A program made the translations under genes and the position numbers. DNA of 64,000 nt from Bifidobacterium animalis subsp. animalis ATCC 25527 (lineage in GTDB: Bacteria > Actinomycetota > Actinomycetes > Actinomycetales > Bifidobacteriaceae): NCBI RefSeq assembly GCF_000260715.1, contig NC_017834.1, forward strand, positions 248,001 to 312,000. Direction: 5' to 3'. The notes beneath the pieces were generated by a model. The model was not told the DNA's origin. It did not search any database and saw nothing but the letters and a program-made list of their open reading frames with translations. Positions 47,246 through 57,029 of this stretch are shown here, in pieces (position 1 is the stretch's first letter; every line of letters starts with the position of its first letter).

Positions 47246-48664
47246 ATGTCGTTACTGCAAGGTGTGAAAGGTGTGAACCACCGTATTTTCGGCGGGTACG
47301 CGGAGTTGTTGAGAATCCCGCATGCGGCGAGGTTCACGGTGGGATCGGTGATTGCGTGCATGCCGTTCCCGATGGTGGGCATGACGATGACGATCATGAC
47401 CCAGCAATATTACGGAAATTATTCGCTCGCGGGCGCGCTCACCGCAGTGCAGGCGATCGCCGGCGCCGTGGTGGGGCCGCTGCTCGGCACGCTCGTCGAC
47501 CGGTTCGGGCAGCGCCAGGTGTCAATTCCGACGATTGTGATCTGGATGCTCGCCGCAGTCTCGTTCGTCACCTGCGTGCGCGCGCAAGTGGCGCCGTGGA
47601 TCCTATTCTGCATCGTGCCGTTCTTCGCCGCCGTGCCGCCGTGGGGCGCCATGAGCCGCGCGCGCTGGACGTACCTGATGGGCAACAATCGGCAGGGCGT
47701 GAACCGCGCGCTCTCGCTATCGGGCGTGTTCGACGAAGCGATGTGGGTGGTGGGCAATCCGCTCGCGTCCACGTTGGCCGTGGTCTCGGGATTCCTGGCC
47801 ATGTCGTTCACCGGAATCTGCGTGCTGATCGGCGCGCTCATGTTCCTCACCGAGATGACCACGTGCCCGCCGAGCCAGTCTGACCTCGCACGCGAAGCCG
47901 GGATGACGCGCAAGGAATTCCGCGAGCGCGAGGCGGAGAAGGCGAAGGAGCTGCGCGCGCAGACCGCCGCCGAGGAAGCCCGCGTGCACGCGAAGTCGCA
48001 GGGACTGTCCGAGGCGGAGGTGGAGGCCGCGGGCAAGGCAGCGTACGAGCAGTCGATGAGCGGCATCAAGGATTCCATTTGGGGACCGGGCCTCATCGCC
48101 GTGTGCGCGACGTGGTTCGGCCTGGGCGCATTCCAGTCGGCCGCGGGCATCTCGATCGTCGCGTTCGCCACCGAAGCGAACATGAAACAGTACACCGGTT
48201 TCGTGTTCGCGTGCTTCTCGGTCAGCTCTCTCGCCGGCGCGCTGCTGTACGGCGCGAAGAACTGGACGATCCCATTGTGGAAGCGCTTCTACGTGTGCCT
48301 GGCCGTGGTGAATCTGGGCATCGGGTCGTTCCTGTTCGCTAAACACCTGTGGGTGATCATGGTGATCTACCTGATCATCGGCGTCTGCCAGTCGCCCACG
48401 TGGATCAACGGCAACCAGCTCATGCTGCACCTCGTGCCGCAGACGCGCTTCACCGAAGGCATGGCGTGGATGGGCGCGATGAACGCGATCGGCGGATCCG
48501 CAGGCTCAGCGATTGCCGGCGTGTTCATCGACCGCAACGGCTCGCACGGCGGGTTCATGGTCGTCACCGCGCTCGCGCTCGTCTCGCTCGCGATCGCACT
48601 GCTCGGCTTCAAGCAGATCAAGACGAGCACCGAGACCCCGGTGCTCACCGAGATTTCCGCGTAG
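47246..48664 (+). CDS. MFS transporter
   Basis: 472-aa major facilitator superfamily permease with about 12 membrane segments. The A-motif-like GTLVDRFGQRQVSIPT lies between segments 2 and 3. The central cytoplasmic loop (about 210-270) is long and charged (REAGMTRKEFREREAEKAKE..), with a coiled-coil look. Substrate unknown; drug or metabolite export is possible. ATG after AAAGGAGCGG; the open frame extends further upstream without a ribosome site. Confidence 0.88.
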   Translation: MSLLQGVKGVNHRIFGGYAELLRIPHAARFTVGSVIACMPFPMVGMTMTIMTQQYYGNYSLAGALTAVQAIAGAVVGPLLGTLVDRFGQRQVSIPTIVIWMLAAVSFVTCVRAQVAPWILFCIVPFFAAVPPWGAMSRARWTYLMGNNRQGVNRALSLSGVFDEAMWVVGNPLASTLAVVSGFLAMSFTGICVLIGALMFLTEMTTCPPSQSDLAREAGMTRKEFREREAEKAKELRAQTAAEEARVHAKSQGLSEAEVEAAGKAAYEQSMSGIKDSIWGPGLIAVCATWFGLGAFQSAAGISIVAFATEANMKQYTGFVFACFSVSSLAGALLYGAKNWTIPLWKRFYVCLAVVNLGIGSFLFAKHLWVIMVIYLIIGVCQSPTWINGNQLMLHLVPQTRFTEGMAWMGAMNAIGGSAGSAIAGVFIDRNGSHGGFMVVTALALVSLAIALLGFKQIKTSTETPVLTEISA

Positions 48665-48902
48665 CTTACGGGTTACAATTCCCCTTACGGGCCAAGATGT
48701 GCCTTACGGGCTAGGATTTTCGGTTACGGGCTAAGGGGAGCCTTGTATCAACGAAAACGAATCCTTGAAAAATAGCAGTTTTGCGTTTTGAGAAGTCGTC
48801 GGATACTTGGCACCTGGCGGATTTTCCTTAGCCCGTAACCGGAAATCCTAGCCCCTAAGGGGAATCTTAGCCCGTAAGGGTTGGTTTGGCCCGTAGCAGA
48901 TG
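48664..48902. repeat. Family-A inverted array, MFS-gltX gap
   Basis: Four left units (48665-48734) starting at the stop codon of the transporter, and four right units (48830-48898). The loop core is reversed (CTTGAAAAATAGCAGTTTTG near 48763). Confidence 0.93.
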
Positions 48903-48985
48903 GCTTGCAGCAGATAGCGGCAGCTGAATCGGCATCCCCGCCAAAAGCGCTGCGCACGTCGGGTTGGCGGGGCAGAATAGTGGGC

Positions 48986-50536
48986 ATGAGTGAATCTGAA
49001 AACATTGAGTCGAATCATGTGAAACCCGAGCTTCCCGAGAACGTGCGCGTGAGGTTCTGCCCGTCACCGACTGGCATCCCGCACGTCGGCATGGTGCGCA
49101 CCGCGCTGTTCAACTGGGCGGAGGCGCGGCACACCGGCGGCACGTTCGTGTTCCGCATCGAAGACACCGATGCGCAGCGCGACTCCGAGGAGAGCTTCAA
49201 CCAGATCATCGAAGCGCTGCAGTGGCTCGGCATCGACTGGGATGAAGGCGTGGGCGTGGGCGGACCGGACGGCCCGTACCGCCAGAGCGAGCGCGGGGAA
49301 ATCTACGCGGACGTCGCGCAGAAGCTGCTCGACGCGGGCTATGCGTACGAGTCATACTCCACGCCGGAGGAGATTGAGGCGCGCAACGAAGCGGCAGGGC
49401 GCCCGAAGGCGTTCGGCTACGACGGCTACGACCGCAATCTGAGCGAGGAGCAGAAAGCAGCGTTCCGCGCGGAGGGCCGCAAGCCGGCACTGCGCATCAA
49501 GATGCCCGACGAAGACATCACCTTCAACGATCTCATTCGCGGTGAGATCACGTTCAAGGCCGGGTCGGTGCCGGATTACGTGATCGTGCGTCCGAACGGC
49601 GACCCGCTGTACACGCTCACGAACCCGGTGGACGACGCGCTCATGCGCATCAACGTCGTGCTGCGCGGCGAGGACTTGCTCAGCTCCACCCCGCGCCAGA
49701 TCGTGCTCTACCGCTACCTTATGGAACTCGGCATTGCCAAGGAGATGCCGCTGTTCGGCCACCTGCCGTACGTGATGGGTCAGGGCAACAAGAAGCTTTC
49801 CAAGCGAGACCCGGAGTCGAATCTGTTCCTGCACCGCGAGCACGGCTTCATCAAGGAGGGTCTGCTCAATTACTTGGCGCTGCTGGGCTGGTCGATCGCG
49901 CCGGACCGCGACATCTTCTCGATGGACGAGATGGTGGAGAAGTTCGACGTGCGCGATGTGAAGGCGAATCCGGCGCGCTTCGACATCGACAAGGCGATCT
50001 CGATCAACGCCGAGCACATTCGCATGCTCGAGCCTGCCGATTTCCTGGAGCGCTCGGTGTCCTACCTGTTTCGCGATGGCGTGGTCTCCGCGGATTCGTG
50101 GGATGCGCTCAACGAACGCGAACGCGACATTCTCACCGCCGCCGCGCCGCTCGTGCAGCCGCGCGTGCGCCTGCTCGGCGAGGTTTCGGGCATGGTCGGC
50201 TCGCTGCTTTCGGACGCAGACTACATTCCGCCGGCAGATGATGCGAAGAAGCAGCTCAAGGATTCTGCGGGCGCCGTTCTGGATATGGCGATTGCCGCGC
50301 TGGACGCCGTTCCGGAGTCTTCGTGGCAGACGGATACGCTGCATGAGACGCTGAACAAGGCGCTCGTGGAGGACGGTGGCTACAAGCCGCGTCTCGCGTT
50401 CGGCCCGGTGCGCGTGGCGATGAGCGGCCGTCGTGTTTCGCCGCCGCTGTTCGAGTCGATGGAGATTGTTGGCAAGAAGATCACGCTGGAGCGCCTGCGT
50501 GGTCTGCGTGAGCATCTCGCTGAGATTCAGGGCTGA
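48986..50536 (+). CDS. gltX: Glutamyl-tRNA synthetase
   Basis: Class I synthetase charging tRNA-Glu (and possibly tRNA-Gln where GatCAB operates). 516 aa. HIGH-type motif PTGIPHVG (28-35), KLSKR near 270, [10 protein letters not shown] and [13 protein letters not shown]. No Shine-Dalgarno sequence: CAGAAT lies 7 nt before the ATG (leaderless pattern). A tRNA-Glu(CTC) and a tRNA-Gln(CTG) gene follow 360-470 bp downstream. Confidence 0.97.
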   Translation: MSESENIESNHVKPELPENVRVRFCPSPTGIPHVGMVRTALFNWAEARHTGGTFVFRIEDTDAQRDSEESFNQIIEALQWLGIDWDEGVGVGGPDGPYRQSERGEIYADVAQKLLDAGYAYESYSTPEEIEARNEAAGRPKAFGYDGYDRNLSEEQKAAFRAEGRKPALRIKMPDEDITFNDLIRGEITFKAGSVPDYVIVRPNGDPLYTLTNPVDDALMRINVVLRGEDLLSSTPRQIVLYRYLMELGIAKEMPLFGHLPYVMGQGNKKLSKRDPESNLFLHREHGFIKEGLLNYLALLGWSIAPDRDIFSMDEMVEKFDVRDVKANPARFDIDKAISINAEHIRMLEPADFLERSVSYLFRDGVVSADSWDALNERERDILTAAAPLVQPRVRLLGEVSGMVGSLLSDADYIPPADDAKKQLKDSAGAVLDMAIAALDAVPESSWQTDTLHETLNKALVEDGGYKPRLAFGPVRVAMSGRRVSPPLFESMEIVGKKITLERLRGLREHLAEIQG

Positions 50537-50577
50537 GCGATGAGGTCCGTTTAGTCGTGAGACCGTTAAGCAATGAA

Positions 50578-50602
50578 GTCGAGGTGAGAGCCTCGGCTTT
50601 TT
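50578..50602 (+). terminator. Terminator of gltX
   Basis: CGAGG / CCTCG stem with a 6-nt loop followed by GCTTTTTG, 42 nt after the stop. Confidence 0.7.
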
Positions 50603-50748
50603 GCGTTACGGAGTGAACAAAACGGCGTTATGGAGTGAACAAGGCAAAAGTTGCAGTTGGTCGAACCACTGATATTCCAAGGAATCTGCGATTGGTGACC
50701 TTGACGATGTTCACGCCATAACATCACATTGTTCACGCCGTAGCGTGC
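50603..50748. repeat. Family-C inverted repeat (GCGTTAYGGAGTGAACAA)
   Basis: Left units GCGTTACGGAGTGAACAA (50603) and GCGTTATGGAGTGAACAA (50625), 22 bp apart. Right units TGTTCACGCCATAAC (50708) and TTGTTCACGCCGTAGC (50729). The loop is about 60 nt. Only copy in the window. 50749-50898 holds GGGCGTGCGA-type short repeats and no gene. Confidence 0.8.
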
Positions 50749-50898
50749 GAGGGCGTGCGATGGTGTGCGTGGGCGCGCGAGGGGCGCGCAGGCTGGCTGA
50801 AAACTGGGGGACATGCGAGTGCGACACGCCGGAGTTGCGCACATTCGGGGTTCCGAGTATATTTTCTATCTGTTGCTTCACGGAAGCGACGAGATGAT

Positions 50899-50971
50899 GC
50901 CCCCATCGTCTAGCGGTCTAGGACTACGCCCTCTCACGGCGCCAACACCGGTTCAAATCCGGTTGGGGGTA
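50899..50971 (+). tRNA. tRNA-Glu (anticodon CTC)
   Basis: 73-nt cloverleaf: acceptor GCCCCCA with TGGGGGT (one G-T pair), D-arm TCTAGCGGTCTAGGA, anticodon loop CTCTCAC reading CTC, T-arm CCGGTTCAAATCCGG. No encoded CCA. Lies just before a tRNA-Gln gene with 35 nt between. Confidence 0.95.
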
Positions 50972-51006
50972 CGGGTTCTTCGGGAAACCGAATGAACATG
51001 CCAAAT

Positions 51007-51078
51007 TGGGATGTGGTGTAATTGGCAACACAGCTGATTCTGGTTCAGCCATTCTTGGTTCGAGTCCAGGCATCCCAG
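51007..51078 (+). tRNA. tRNA-Gln (anticodon CTG)
   Basis: 72-nt cloverleaf: acceptor TGGGATG with CATCCCA, D-arm GTGTAATTGGCAACAC, anticodon stem GCTGA/TCAGC with loop TTCTGGT (CTG), T-arm TTGGTTCGAGTCCAG. Discriminator G. Followed by an intrinsic terminator, so the tRNA pair forms one unit. Confidence 0.95.
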
Positions 51079-51083
51079 CGAAT

Positions 51084-51118
51084 GAACCTCCACTCAGTGT
51101 GGAGGTTTTTTGTTTTGT
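51084..51118 (+). terminator. Terminator of the tRNA pair
   Basis: AACCTCCAC / GTGGAGGTT stem with a 4-5 nt loop and a TTTTTTGTTTTG tail directly after tRNA-Gln. Confidence 0.93.
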
Positions 51119-51194
51119 CTGCCGCTTGTGAGCAGGGGTGAAGCAAGACGCGACTGGCGTGCGAACGCGCGGCGGATGGGTTAGAGTAGGCGGT

Positions 51195-52472
51195 ATGAGT
51201 GAGCAGTCTGCGGAAATGAGCGAAGCCAGGCCGGTGTCGGTGTCGCGCCGGCTCGGGCGCTTGCAGTTCCACAAATCGGGGAAATTCCGCGTGCTGCAGC
51301 TGGCAGACGTGCAAGACGGCCCGAAGGTTTCGAAAGACACGATTGCGCTCATCAGCGCTGCGATTCGCGATGCGCGGCCCGATCTCGTGGTGTTCTCGGG
51401 CAATCAGATCGCCGGTTACGACCCCGCGTTCGCCGCGACGTTCATGAAACGCCGGTGGAAGACTGCGGTGGGCGCGACACCCAAGCCCGCGGACATTGCC
51501 CACACGCGCGAGCTCGTGCGCGGGCAGATCGAGCAGATGGTGCAGCCGATGGTCGACGCAGGCGTGCCGTGGGCGGTGACGTACGGCAATCACGATTTCC
51601 AGTGCGGGCTCACGAACGCGCAGCTCGACGAGATGTTCCGCGAGTTCCCGCTGTGCGTGAATCCGCCGGAGTCTGCGAAGTTCGGCGCGGAGACATGGTC
51701 GCGCGCGCTGCCGAAGGAGCGCGTGATCGCGAGCGGCGAGCCGGGGACGTTCGCGATGCCGGTGTGTGACGAATCTGGAAACACTGTATTCGGAATTGTT
51801 CTTGTAGATTCCGGAGATTATGCGGAAACCGGAGGCTATGGCTCGCCCTCGCAGACGGCATTGCGATTTCTGCGCACCGTGCCGCAGTGGTTTGGCGAAG
51901 GCGTGGAATCCATAGTTTTTCAGCATATGCCGCTGCCGCAGTATTACCGCGTGCTGAAACCGGTGCCGAGGACGACGGATCGGTCTGTAGAGGGGTACAG
52001 AAATTATTCCGGTTCATACTTTGTGTTGGACGACGCGAAGACCGAGCGCGGCGGATACTTGGGCGAGGGCGTGAGCTGCCCGGACCTCGACTCGGGCGAG
52101 TTCGATATTCTGCGTGATTCGCACGCCTACTTCGCGGTGGCGGCCGGGCATGACCACCGCAACGCGTTCGCCGGCGAGTATGCGGGCGTGCAGATGATCG
52201 CGACGCCGACGTGCGGATTCGACTCGTACGGGCCGATTCCGGAGCGGCGCGCGGCGCGTCTGTTCGAGTTCGACGATCGGCACCCGTTCTCGCCGCGCAC
52301 GCAGCTATTGCAGTTCGGCGAGCTTGTGGGCAAGCCAAGCTCGAAGAAGGCGTACGTGTATGGCATGAGCAGCGCGTCAAAGCCGAGAAGCGAGGGCGTG
52401 AATCTGCTGCACAAGCCAAGCGCGGTGAGCAGATTGTGGCATTCCGTGGGCAACTGGCTGTTCAATCACTGA
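51195..52472 (+). CDS. Metallophosphoesterase-like protein with altered metal ligands
   Basis: 425-aa calcineurin-like phosphoesterase. The five motifs are recognisable: D38-V-Q40-D in LQLADVQDG, G-N70-Q in VFSGNQIAG, GNHD (132-134), QHMPLP (His about 243) and AGHDH (H319, H321). In the usual family motif I is D-x-H and motif II is GD; here these are Gln40 and Asn70, so one metal site may be changed. No signal peptide. TAGAGT lies 7 nt before the ATG and no ribosome site is seen. Confidence 0.88.
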   Translation: MSEQSAEMSEARPVSVSRRLGRLQFHKSGKFRVLQLADVQDGPKVSKDTIALISAAIRDARPDLVVFSGNQIAGYDPAFAATFMKRRWKTAVGATPKPADIAHTRELVRGQIEQMVQPMVDAGVPWAVTYGNHDFQCGLTNAQLDEMFREFPLCVNPPESAKFGAETWSRALPKERVIASGEPGTFAMPVCDESGNTVFGIVLVDSGDYAETGGYGSPSQTALRFLRTVPQWFGEGVESIVFQHMPLPQYYRVLKPVPRTTDRSVEGYRNYSGSYFVLDDAKTERGGYLGEGVSCPDLDSGEFDILRDSHAYFAVAAGHDHRNAFAGEYAGVQMIATPTCGFDSYGPIPERRAARLFEFDDRHPFSPRTQLLQFGELVGKPSSKKAYVYGMSSASKPRSEGVNLLHKPSAVSRLWHSVGNWLFNH

Positions 52473-52487
52473 GCGCGGAGGTTTTAC

Positions 52488-52627
52488 GGTTTTGGTGTGA
52501 CGCAAACCGCTTTGGTGTGACGGTGGCTCGGTGGCCTTGATTTGCAAAACGTTGGAATTCCAACATTGTTATAGTCATGGGTTTGTGGGTACCGTCACAC
52601 CAAAGCGGTTTGCGTCACGCCAAAACC
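52488..52627. repeat. Family-B inverted repeat with 37-nt arms
   Basis: Left arm 52488-52524 and right arm 52591-52627 are complements at 36 of 37 positions; each holds two TTTGGTGTGACG units 20 bp apart. The 66-nt loop contains AAAACGTTGGAATTCCAACA, an exact palindrome around GAATTC related to the family-A core. Begins 15 nt after the phosphoesterase stop. Confidence 0.93.
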
Positions 52628-52689
52628 ATGTGAGCGTGGGAGACGTTGCCGGCACGACGTTTGGCTCGTCTTGCCGTCGTCTCGTTGTG

Positions 52690-53042
52690 TGTTACGGCCT
52701 TTTGGCTTACGGGCTAGGATTTTCTGTTACGGGCTAAGGTAGCCGCTACGGGCCAAGATAACGCTTACGGGATAAGATTGTTGGTTACGGGCTAAAAGGG
52801 GCGTTGTATTCGGCAACAACAATCGTTGGAAAATGGCGGTTTTGTGTTTTGGGGAATTGCTGGATACTTGCCAGGTTGCAGATTTTCGCTAGCCCGTAAC
52901 GGAAAAGTTTAGCCCGTAAGGAGTTGGCTGGCCCGTAAGGGGTTCCATAACCCGTAACAGATGGTAACATCCCGTAACGGATAAGGACATCCCGTAAGAG
53001 ATTATGGCATCCCGTAACAGAAAAACTTAGCCCGTAACGTTG
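52690..53042. repeat. Family-A inverted array downstream of the IclR gene
   Basis: About five left units (52694-52795) and up to seven right units (52889-53040), the outer ones being ATCCCGTAA variants. The loop core CGTTGGAAAATGGCGGTTTT (52824-52843) is in minus orientation. It is the copy with the largest number of units. Confidence 0.93.
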
Positions 53043-53069
53043 TATGAGACGGAGACGCGGAAAGAGAAA

Positions 53070-53099
53070 GGCGGCCAACCTTGGGGTTGGCCGCCTAGC
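53070..53099. terminator. Hairpin downstream of the IclR gene
   Basis: AGGCGGCCAACC / GGTTGGCCGCCT, a 12-bp perfect stem with a 4-5 nt loop. It lies 100 nt past the IclR stop; in that (leftward) direction the tail TTTCTCTTTCC is weakly T-rich. Confidence 0.65.
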
Positions 53100-53198
53100 T
53101 GCGGGATTGCGCAATGTACGTAGGTTGGTTGCCTACTTGAACGCGATGATGTCGGATGCGTTTTGTGTATCGGGGCGCCGGATGCCCGCCGAAATCGG

Positions 53199-54017
53199 TC
53201 AGCGCGAGATGCTGGCCTTGATCAGGGCATCCGAGAGGTACTTGCCGGCGCCCATGACGAGCGGGGCGAAACGGTGACCCGGGTTTGAACCCATACGGCC
53301 TGAGGGTCCCGAGATCGAGATTGCGGCGATCACCTGGCCGGAGGCGTTGCGAATCGGCGCGGAGATGGAGCAGACGCCCTCATCGCGCTCGTTGATCGAG
53401 TCGGCCCAGCCGCGCTTGCGCACCGTGGCGAGCTTGGCGGCCGAGAACTTCGCGTGACGCAGGCCCTGGTGAAGGCGTTCGGTGTCTTCCCACGCCAGCA
53501 GGATCTGGGCGGCGGAACCGGCCTCCATCGAGAGCATGGCGCCGACCGGGATTGAATCGCGCAGTCCGCTCGCGCGCTCGACGGCGGCGATGCACACGCG
53601 CTGTTCGCCCTGACGGCGGTAAATCTGCGCGCTCTCGCCAGTGCGGTCGAGCAGCGTCTGCAGAATCGGGCCGGCGGCCGCGAGCAGACGATCCTCACCT
53701 GCGGCGGCGGCGAGCTCGGCGAAACGTGAGCCCAGTACGAAGCGGCCGTGCTGGTCGCGCACCACGAAGCGGTGGCGCTCCAGCGCAATCGCCAAGCGGT
53801 GGGCGGTCGGGCGCGCGAGATGTGTCGCCGCGACGAGCTGGCCGAGCGTTGCGGGGCCGGACTCGAGCGCGTCGAGAATCTTTACGGTCTTATCGAGCAC
53901 GCCGACACCGGAATGAATCTCGTTGTCGTGTGCGGGCACATCGTTGTGATTGGACGGATTGTTTGTGCTCGTCTCAGCAGACGAAGCAGATTTTGCGGTG
54001 AGCGTATCTGAAGTCAT
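53199..54017 (-). CDS. IclR-family regulator next to leuCD
   Basis: 272-aa transcription factor. Ser/Asn-rich N-terminus of 38 residues, winged HTH (TLGQLVAATHLARPTAHRLAIALE, about 57-80), then an IclR effector domain (GSRFAELAAAAGEDRLLAAAGPIL ... GVCSISAPIRNASGQVIAAISISGP). Divergent orientation to leuC matches LtbR/NdgR of other Actinobacteria, which controls leuCD (established for those); the same role here is inference. AATAAT lies 6 nt before the ATG, again without a ribosome site. Confidence 0.92.
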   Translation of the reverse strand: MTSDTLTAKSASSAETSTNNPSNHNDVPAHDNEIHSGVGVLDKTVKILDALESGPATLGQLVAATHLARPTAHRLAIALERHRFVVRDQHGRFVLGSRFAELAAAAGEDRLLAAAGPILQTLLDRTGESAQIYRRQGEQRVCIAAVERASGLRDSIPVGAMLSMEAGSAAQILLAWEDTERLHQGLRHAKFSAAKLATVRKRGWADSINERDEGVCSISAPIRNASGQVIAAISISGPSGRMGSNPGHRFAPLVMGAGKYLSDALIKASISR

Positions 54018-54310
54018 AATGAAATTATTGCATCTCAGTATTCGAAACGCAAAACGACAAACTAGGCACTTCTGTTGGATTAGTCTACTTAAGCGCTCAA
54101 CTTCCGCGGAACATCGGGTGTTTTACAGTGCGAAAACAATCTGGAACATCTTTGAAAAATCTTTACATCTCGCATTCTGACATAGTACACGACCGGCGAT
54201 TCCCCAGCCTTTAGTCTGGACAGACAAGCTCGCGTGTGGTAAGCGAGCGGCGCGGGAAAGCAAGGGAGAGCGCGCCCCGCACACGCGACAACACTAGGAG
54301 GAACAGGTTT

Positions 54311-55714
54311 ATGGGAATGACATTGGCCGAAAAGGTTTGGGCCGATCATTTGGTGCGCAAGGGCAGCGACGGCGCTCCCGACTTGCTGTACATCGACCTC
54401 ATGCTGATGCACGAAGTGACCAGTCCGCAGGCGTTTGAGGGGCTCCGCCTGGCCGGTCGCAAACCGCGGCACCTCGACCAGCTCATCGCAACCGAAGACC
54501 ACAACACGCCCACGGTTGACATAGACAAGCCGAACCCGGACGAGACGAGCGCCACGCAGCTGACGACGCTCGAGAAGAACTGCCGCGAATTCGGCGTGCG
54601 TCTGCACCCGCTCGGCGACGCGGACCAGGGCATCGTGCACGCGTTCGCGCCCATGCTCGGTCTCACGCAGCCCGGCATGACGATCGTGTGCGGCGATTCG
54701 CACACCTCCACGCACGGCGCGTTCGGCGCGCTCGCGTTCGGCATAGGCACGTCTGAAGTCGAGCATGTCATGGCCACGCAGACGCTCTCGCTCAAGCCAT
54801 TCAAGACGATGGCGATCAACATCGAAGGCGACCTGCCGGCAGGTGTGAGTGCGAAAGACATCATTCTCGCAATCATTGCGAAGATCGGCACAGGCGGCGG
54901 CCAGGGATACGTGCTCGAATACCGCGGGCGCGCCATTGAGCAGCTGTCGATGGACGCGCGCATGACCATCTGCAACATGTCGATCGAAGCGGGTGCGCGC
55001 GCTGGCATGATCGCGCCCGACGAGACGACGTTCGCATACCTGAAGGGGCGCCCGCACGCACCGAAGGGCGAGATGTGGGATGAAGCGGTTGAGTACTGGA
55101 AGACACTGCGCACCGATGACGACGCCGTGTTCGATGCCGAGGTGACGCTGCGCGCGGAGGATCTCGAGCCGTTCGTCACCTGGGGCACGAACCCGGGGCA
55201 GGGCGTCGCGATTTCGGGCGTCGTCCCCGCACCGGACGATTTCGCGGACGCCACCGAACGCTCCGCCGCCGAGCGCGCGCTCGACTACATGGGACTCGAT
55301 CCGGGCACGCCGATCCGCGACATTTCGGTGGACACCGTGTTCATCGGGTCGTGCACGAACGGTCGTATCGAAGACCTGCGCATCGCCGCCGAGATTATGA
55401 AGGGGCACAAGAAGGCAGATTCGATTCACCGGGTTTTGGTCGTGCCCGCGTCGTCGCGCATTCGCCTGCAGGCCGAGCGCGAGGGGCTCGACCGGATTTT
55501 CAAGGACTTCGGCGCGGAATGGCGCAACGCCGGCTGCTCGATGTGCCTGGGCATGAATCCGGACAAACTCGTCGCCCACGAACGCTCGATCTCGACGTCG
55601 AACCGCAATTTCGAAGGGCGCCAGGGCAAGGGATCGCGCACGCACTTGGCATCGCCGGCCGTCGCGGCAGCCACTGCGATCCGCGGCACAATCTCGACGC
55701 CGGCGGATCTGTAA
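54311..55714 (+). CDS. leuC: 3-isopropylmalate dehydratase, large subunit
   Basis: Isomerises 2- to 3-isopropylmalate with LeuD. 467 aa. Aconitase-type [4Fe-4S] cysteines C348 (GSCTNGR), C409 and C412 ([12 protein letters not shown]) are all present, as are EDHNTPT and [30 protein letters not shown] after AGGAGGAAC. leuD follows after 36 nt. The 293-nt gap to the regulator contains the shared control region; CTTCCGCGGAACATC (54106-54119) includes a small palindrome TTCCGCGGAA. Confidence 0.97.
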   Translation: MGMTLAEKVWADHLVRKGSDGAPDLLYIDLMLMHEVTSPQAFEGLRLAGRKPRHLDQLIATEDHNTPTVDIDKPNPDETSATQLTTLEKNCREFGVRLHPLGDADQGIVHAFAPMLGLTQPGMTIVCGDSHTSTHGAFGALAFGIGTSEVEHVMATQTLSLKPFKTMAINIEGDLPAGVSAKDIILAIIAKIGTGGGQGYVLEYRGRAIEQLSMDARMTICNMSIEAGARAGMIAPDETTFAYLKGRPHAPKGEMWDEAVEYWKTLRTDDDAVFDAEVTLRAEDLEPFVTWGTNPGQGVAISGVVPAPDDFADATERSAAERALDYMGLDPGTPIRDISVDTVFIGSCTNGRIEDLRIAAEIMKGHKKADSIHRVLVVPASSRIRLQAEREGLDRIFKDFGAEWRNAGCSMCLGMNPDKLVAHERSISTSNRNFEGRQGKGSRTHLASPAVAAATAIRGTISTPADL

Positions 55715-55750
55715 ATCGGGAATCGGAACAAATACGAAATAGGGACTGTT

Positions 55751-56431
55751 ATGGAAAAACTTACGACTATCACCGCCACCGGCGTGCCACTTCGCCGCTC
55801 GAATGTGGACACGGACCAGATTATCCCCGCCGTGTTCCTGAAGCGCGTAACCCGCACTGGTTTCGATGATGCACTGTTCTACGCGTGGCGTCGCGACCCG
55901 AATTTCGTGCTGAATCAGCCGGAATATCGCGACGGAAAGATTCTTGTGGCCGGGCCCGACTTCGGCATCGGTTCGTCGCGCGAGCACGCTGTGTGGGCGT
56001 TGCACGACTACGGGTTCCGTGTGGTCATCGCATCGCGTTTTGCCGACATCTTCTATGGCAACACCGCGAAAAACGGCGTGCTGGCGGCGATTATGCCGCA
56101 GGAGTCGATCGAGCTGATCTGGAAGATGCTCGAAGAGGAACCCGGCCGGCAGATGACCGTCGATCTCGAGACGCGCACCGTGACCATCGACGACGTGGTG
56201 CTGCCGTTCGAAGTCAATGATTACGTGCGCTGGCGCCTGATGAACGGTTACGACGACATTGACCTCACGCTGCAGCATGAAGATGACATCGCCGCATACG
56301 AACGCATGCGAGCGGAAAAATTCCCGTTCAAACCGAAGACGCTGCCGGTGGTCACCGAGGAGGCCGAAACGGTGGAGTCGGCACGCGAGCCTGAAGCGGT
56401 TGAGTGGGCGGGTCCGCTCGCCGATCGCTGA
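55751..56431 (+). CDS. leuD: 3-isopropylmalate dehydratase, small subunit
   Basis: Swivelling-domain partner of LeuC. 226 aa, slightly longer than the usual ~200 because of a C-terminal tail ([20 protein letters not shown]). Blocks: [55 protein letters not shown] after AGGGACTGTT. Co-transcribed with leuC. Confidence 0.97.
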   Translation: MEKLTTITATGVPLRRSNVDTDQIIPAVFLKRVTRTGFDDALFYAWRRDPNFVLNQPEYRDGKILVAGPDFGIGSSREHAVWALHDYGFRVVIASRFADIFYGNTAKNGVLAAIMPQESIELIWKMLEEEPGRQMTVDLETRTVTIDDVVLPFEVNDYVRWRLMNGYDDIDLTLQHEDDIAAYERMRAEKFPFKPKTLPVVTEEAETVESAREPEAVEWAGPLADR

Positions 56432-56514
56432 GGCGAGGCGCTCCGCGCAGGCGGCGTGCAGTCGTGCGCCGCGCGTCTTGAGTCTCATGGCGTGAGTGCG
56501 TATGGCCAACATAA

Positions 56515-56575
56515 TCGTTACGGGATATCTACGGGATATCACAGTGCCTACGGGCTAGGGTTTTCGGTGTGTCTG
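56515..56575. repeat. Partial family-A units after leuD
   Basis: GTTACGGGATATC, TACGGGATATCAC and TACGGGCTAGGGTTTTC occur in tandem at 56518, 56530 and 56550, one arm only. Probably a remnant; no right arm follows. Confidence 0.7.
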
Positions 56576-56657
56576 CGCCGTGCGTGAGTCGTGCGGCATA
56601 CGCCGGCGCTGCGCGGGGTATCGTTGAAGGAACAGGAAGTTGTTCTAAGGAGCCGAG

Positions 56658-56936
56658 ATGGCAGATGCGATCGTTCTCATTACCACACAAGCCGACAAGG
56701 TGAGCGAGGCGGCGAAGAAAATCGTTGAGATTCCGGGCGTCAAGGACGTCTATTCGGTGGCGGGCGACGTCGATTTGGTGGCGATCGTCTCCGCCGACGA
56801 TTTCGACGACCTCTCGACGATCATTCCCGACGGCATCGCCAAGGTTCCCGGCGTCGCCGGCACGCAGACGTTGATGGCCTTCCGCACTTACTCGCGCGAA
56901 GACGACCTCGCCGCATTCGACCTCGGTGGCGACTGA
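56658..56936 (+). CDS. Stand-alone RAM (Lrp/AsnC ligand-binding) domain protein
   Basis: 92-aa protein consisting only of the Lrp/AsnC effector (RAM/ACT-like) domain: AIVLITTQADKVSEAAKKIV, IPGVKDVYSVAGDVDLVAIV, IAKVPGVAGTQTLMAFRTYS. There is no DNA-binding part. Such proteins assemble as multimers and may bind amino acids. Position next to leuCD suggests a link to amino-acid sensing (inference). ATG after AAGGAGCCGAG. Confidence 0.88.
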   Translation: MADAIVLITTQADKVSEAAKKIVEIPGVKDVYSVAGDVDLVAIVSADDFDDLSTIIPDGIAKVPGVAGTQTLMAFRTYSREDDLAAFDLGGD

Positions 56937-57029
56937 GTCCGCCGGTTTGCAGTTCCATCGCCTTGACGGCTCTTCCGCACGGAGGGGTCGTTTTCTTATC
57001 CCCTACGGTCTCATCCAGCGCATTACAAG

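Noticed and set aside
54089..56542. Minus-strand 817-codon open frame opposite leuCD
   Set aside because: Shadow of two certain genes on the other strand; typical of high-GC DNA.
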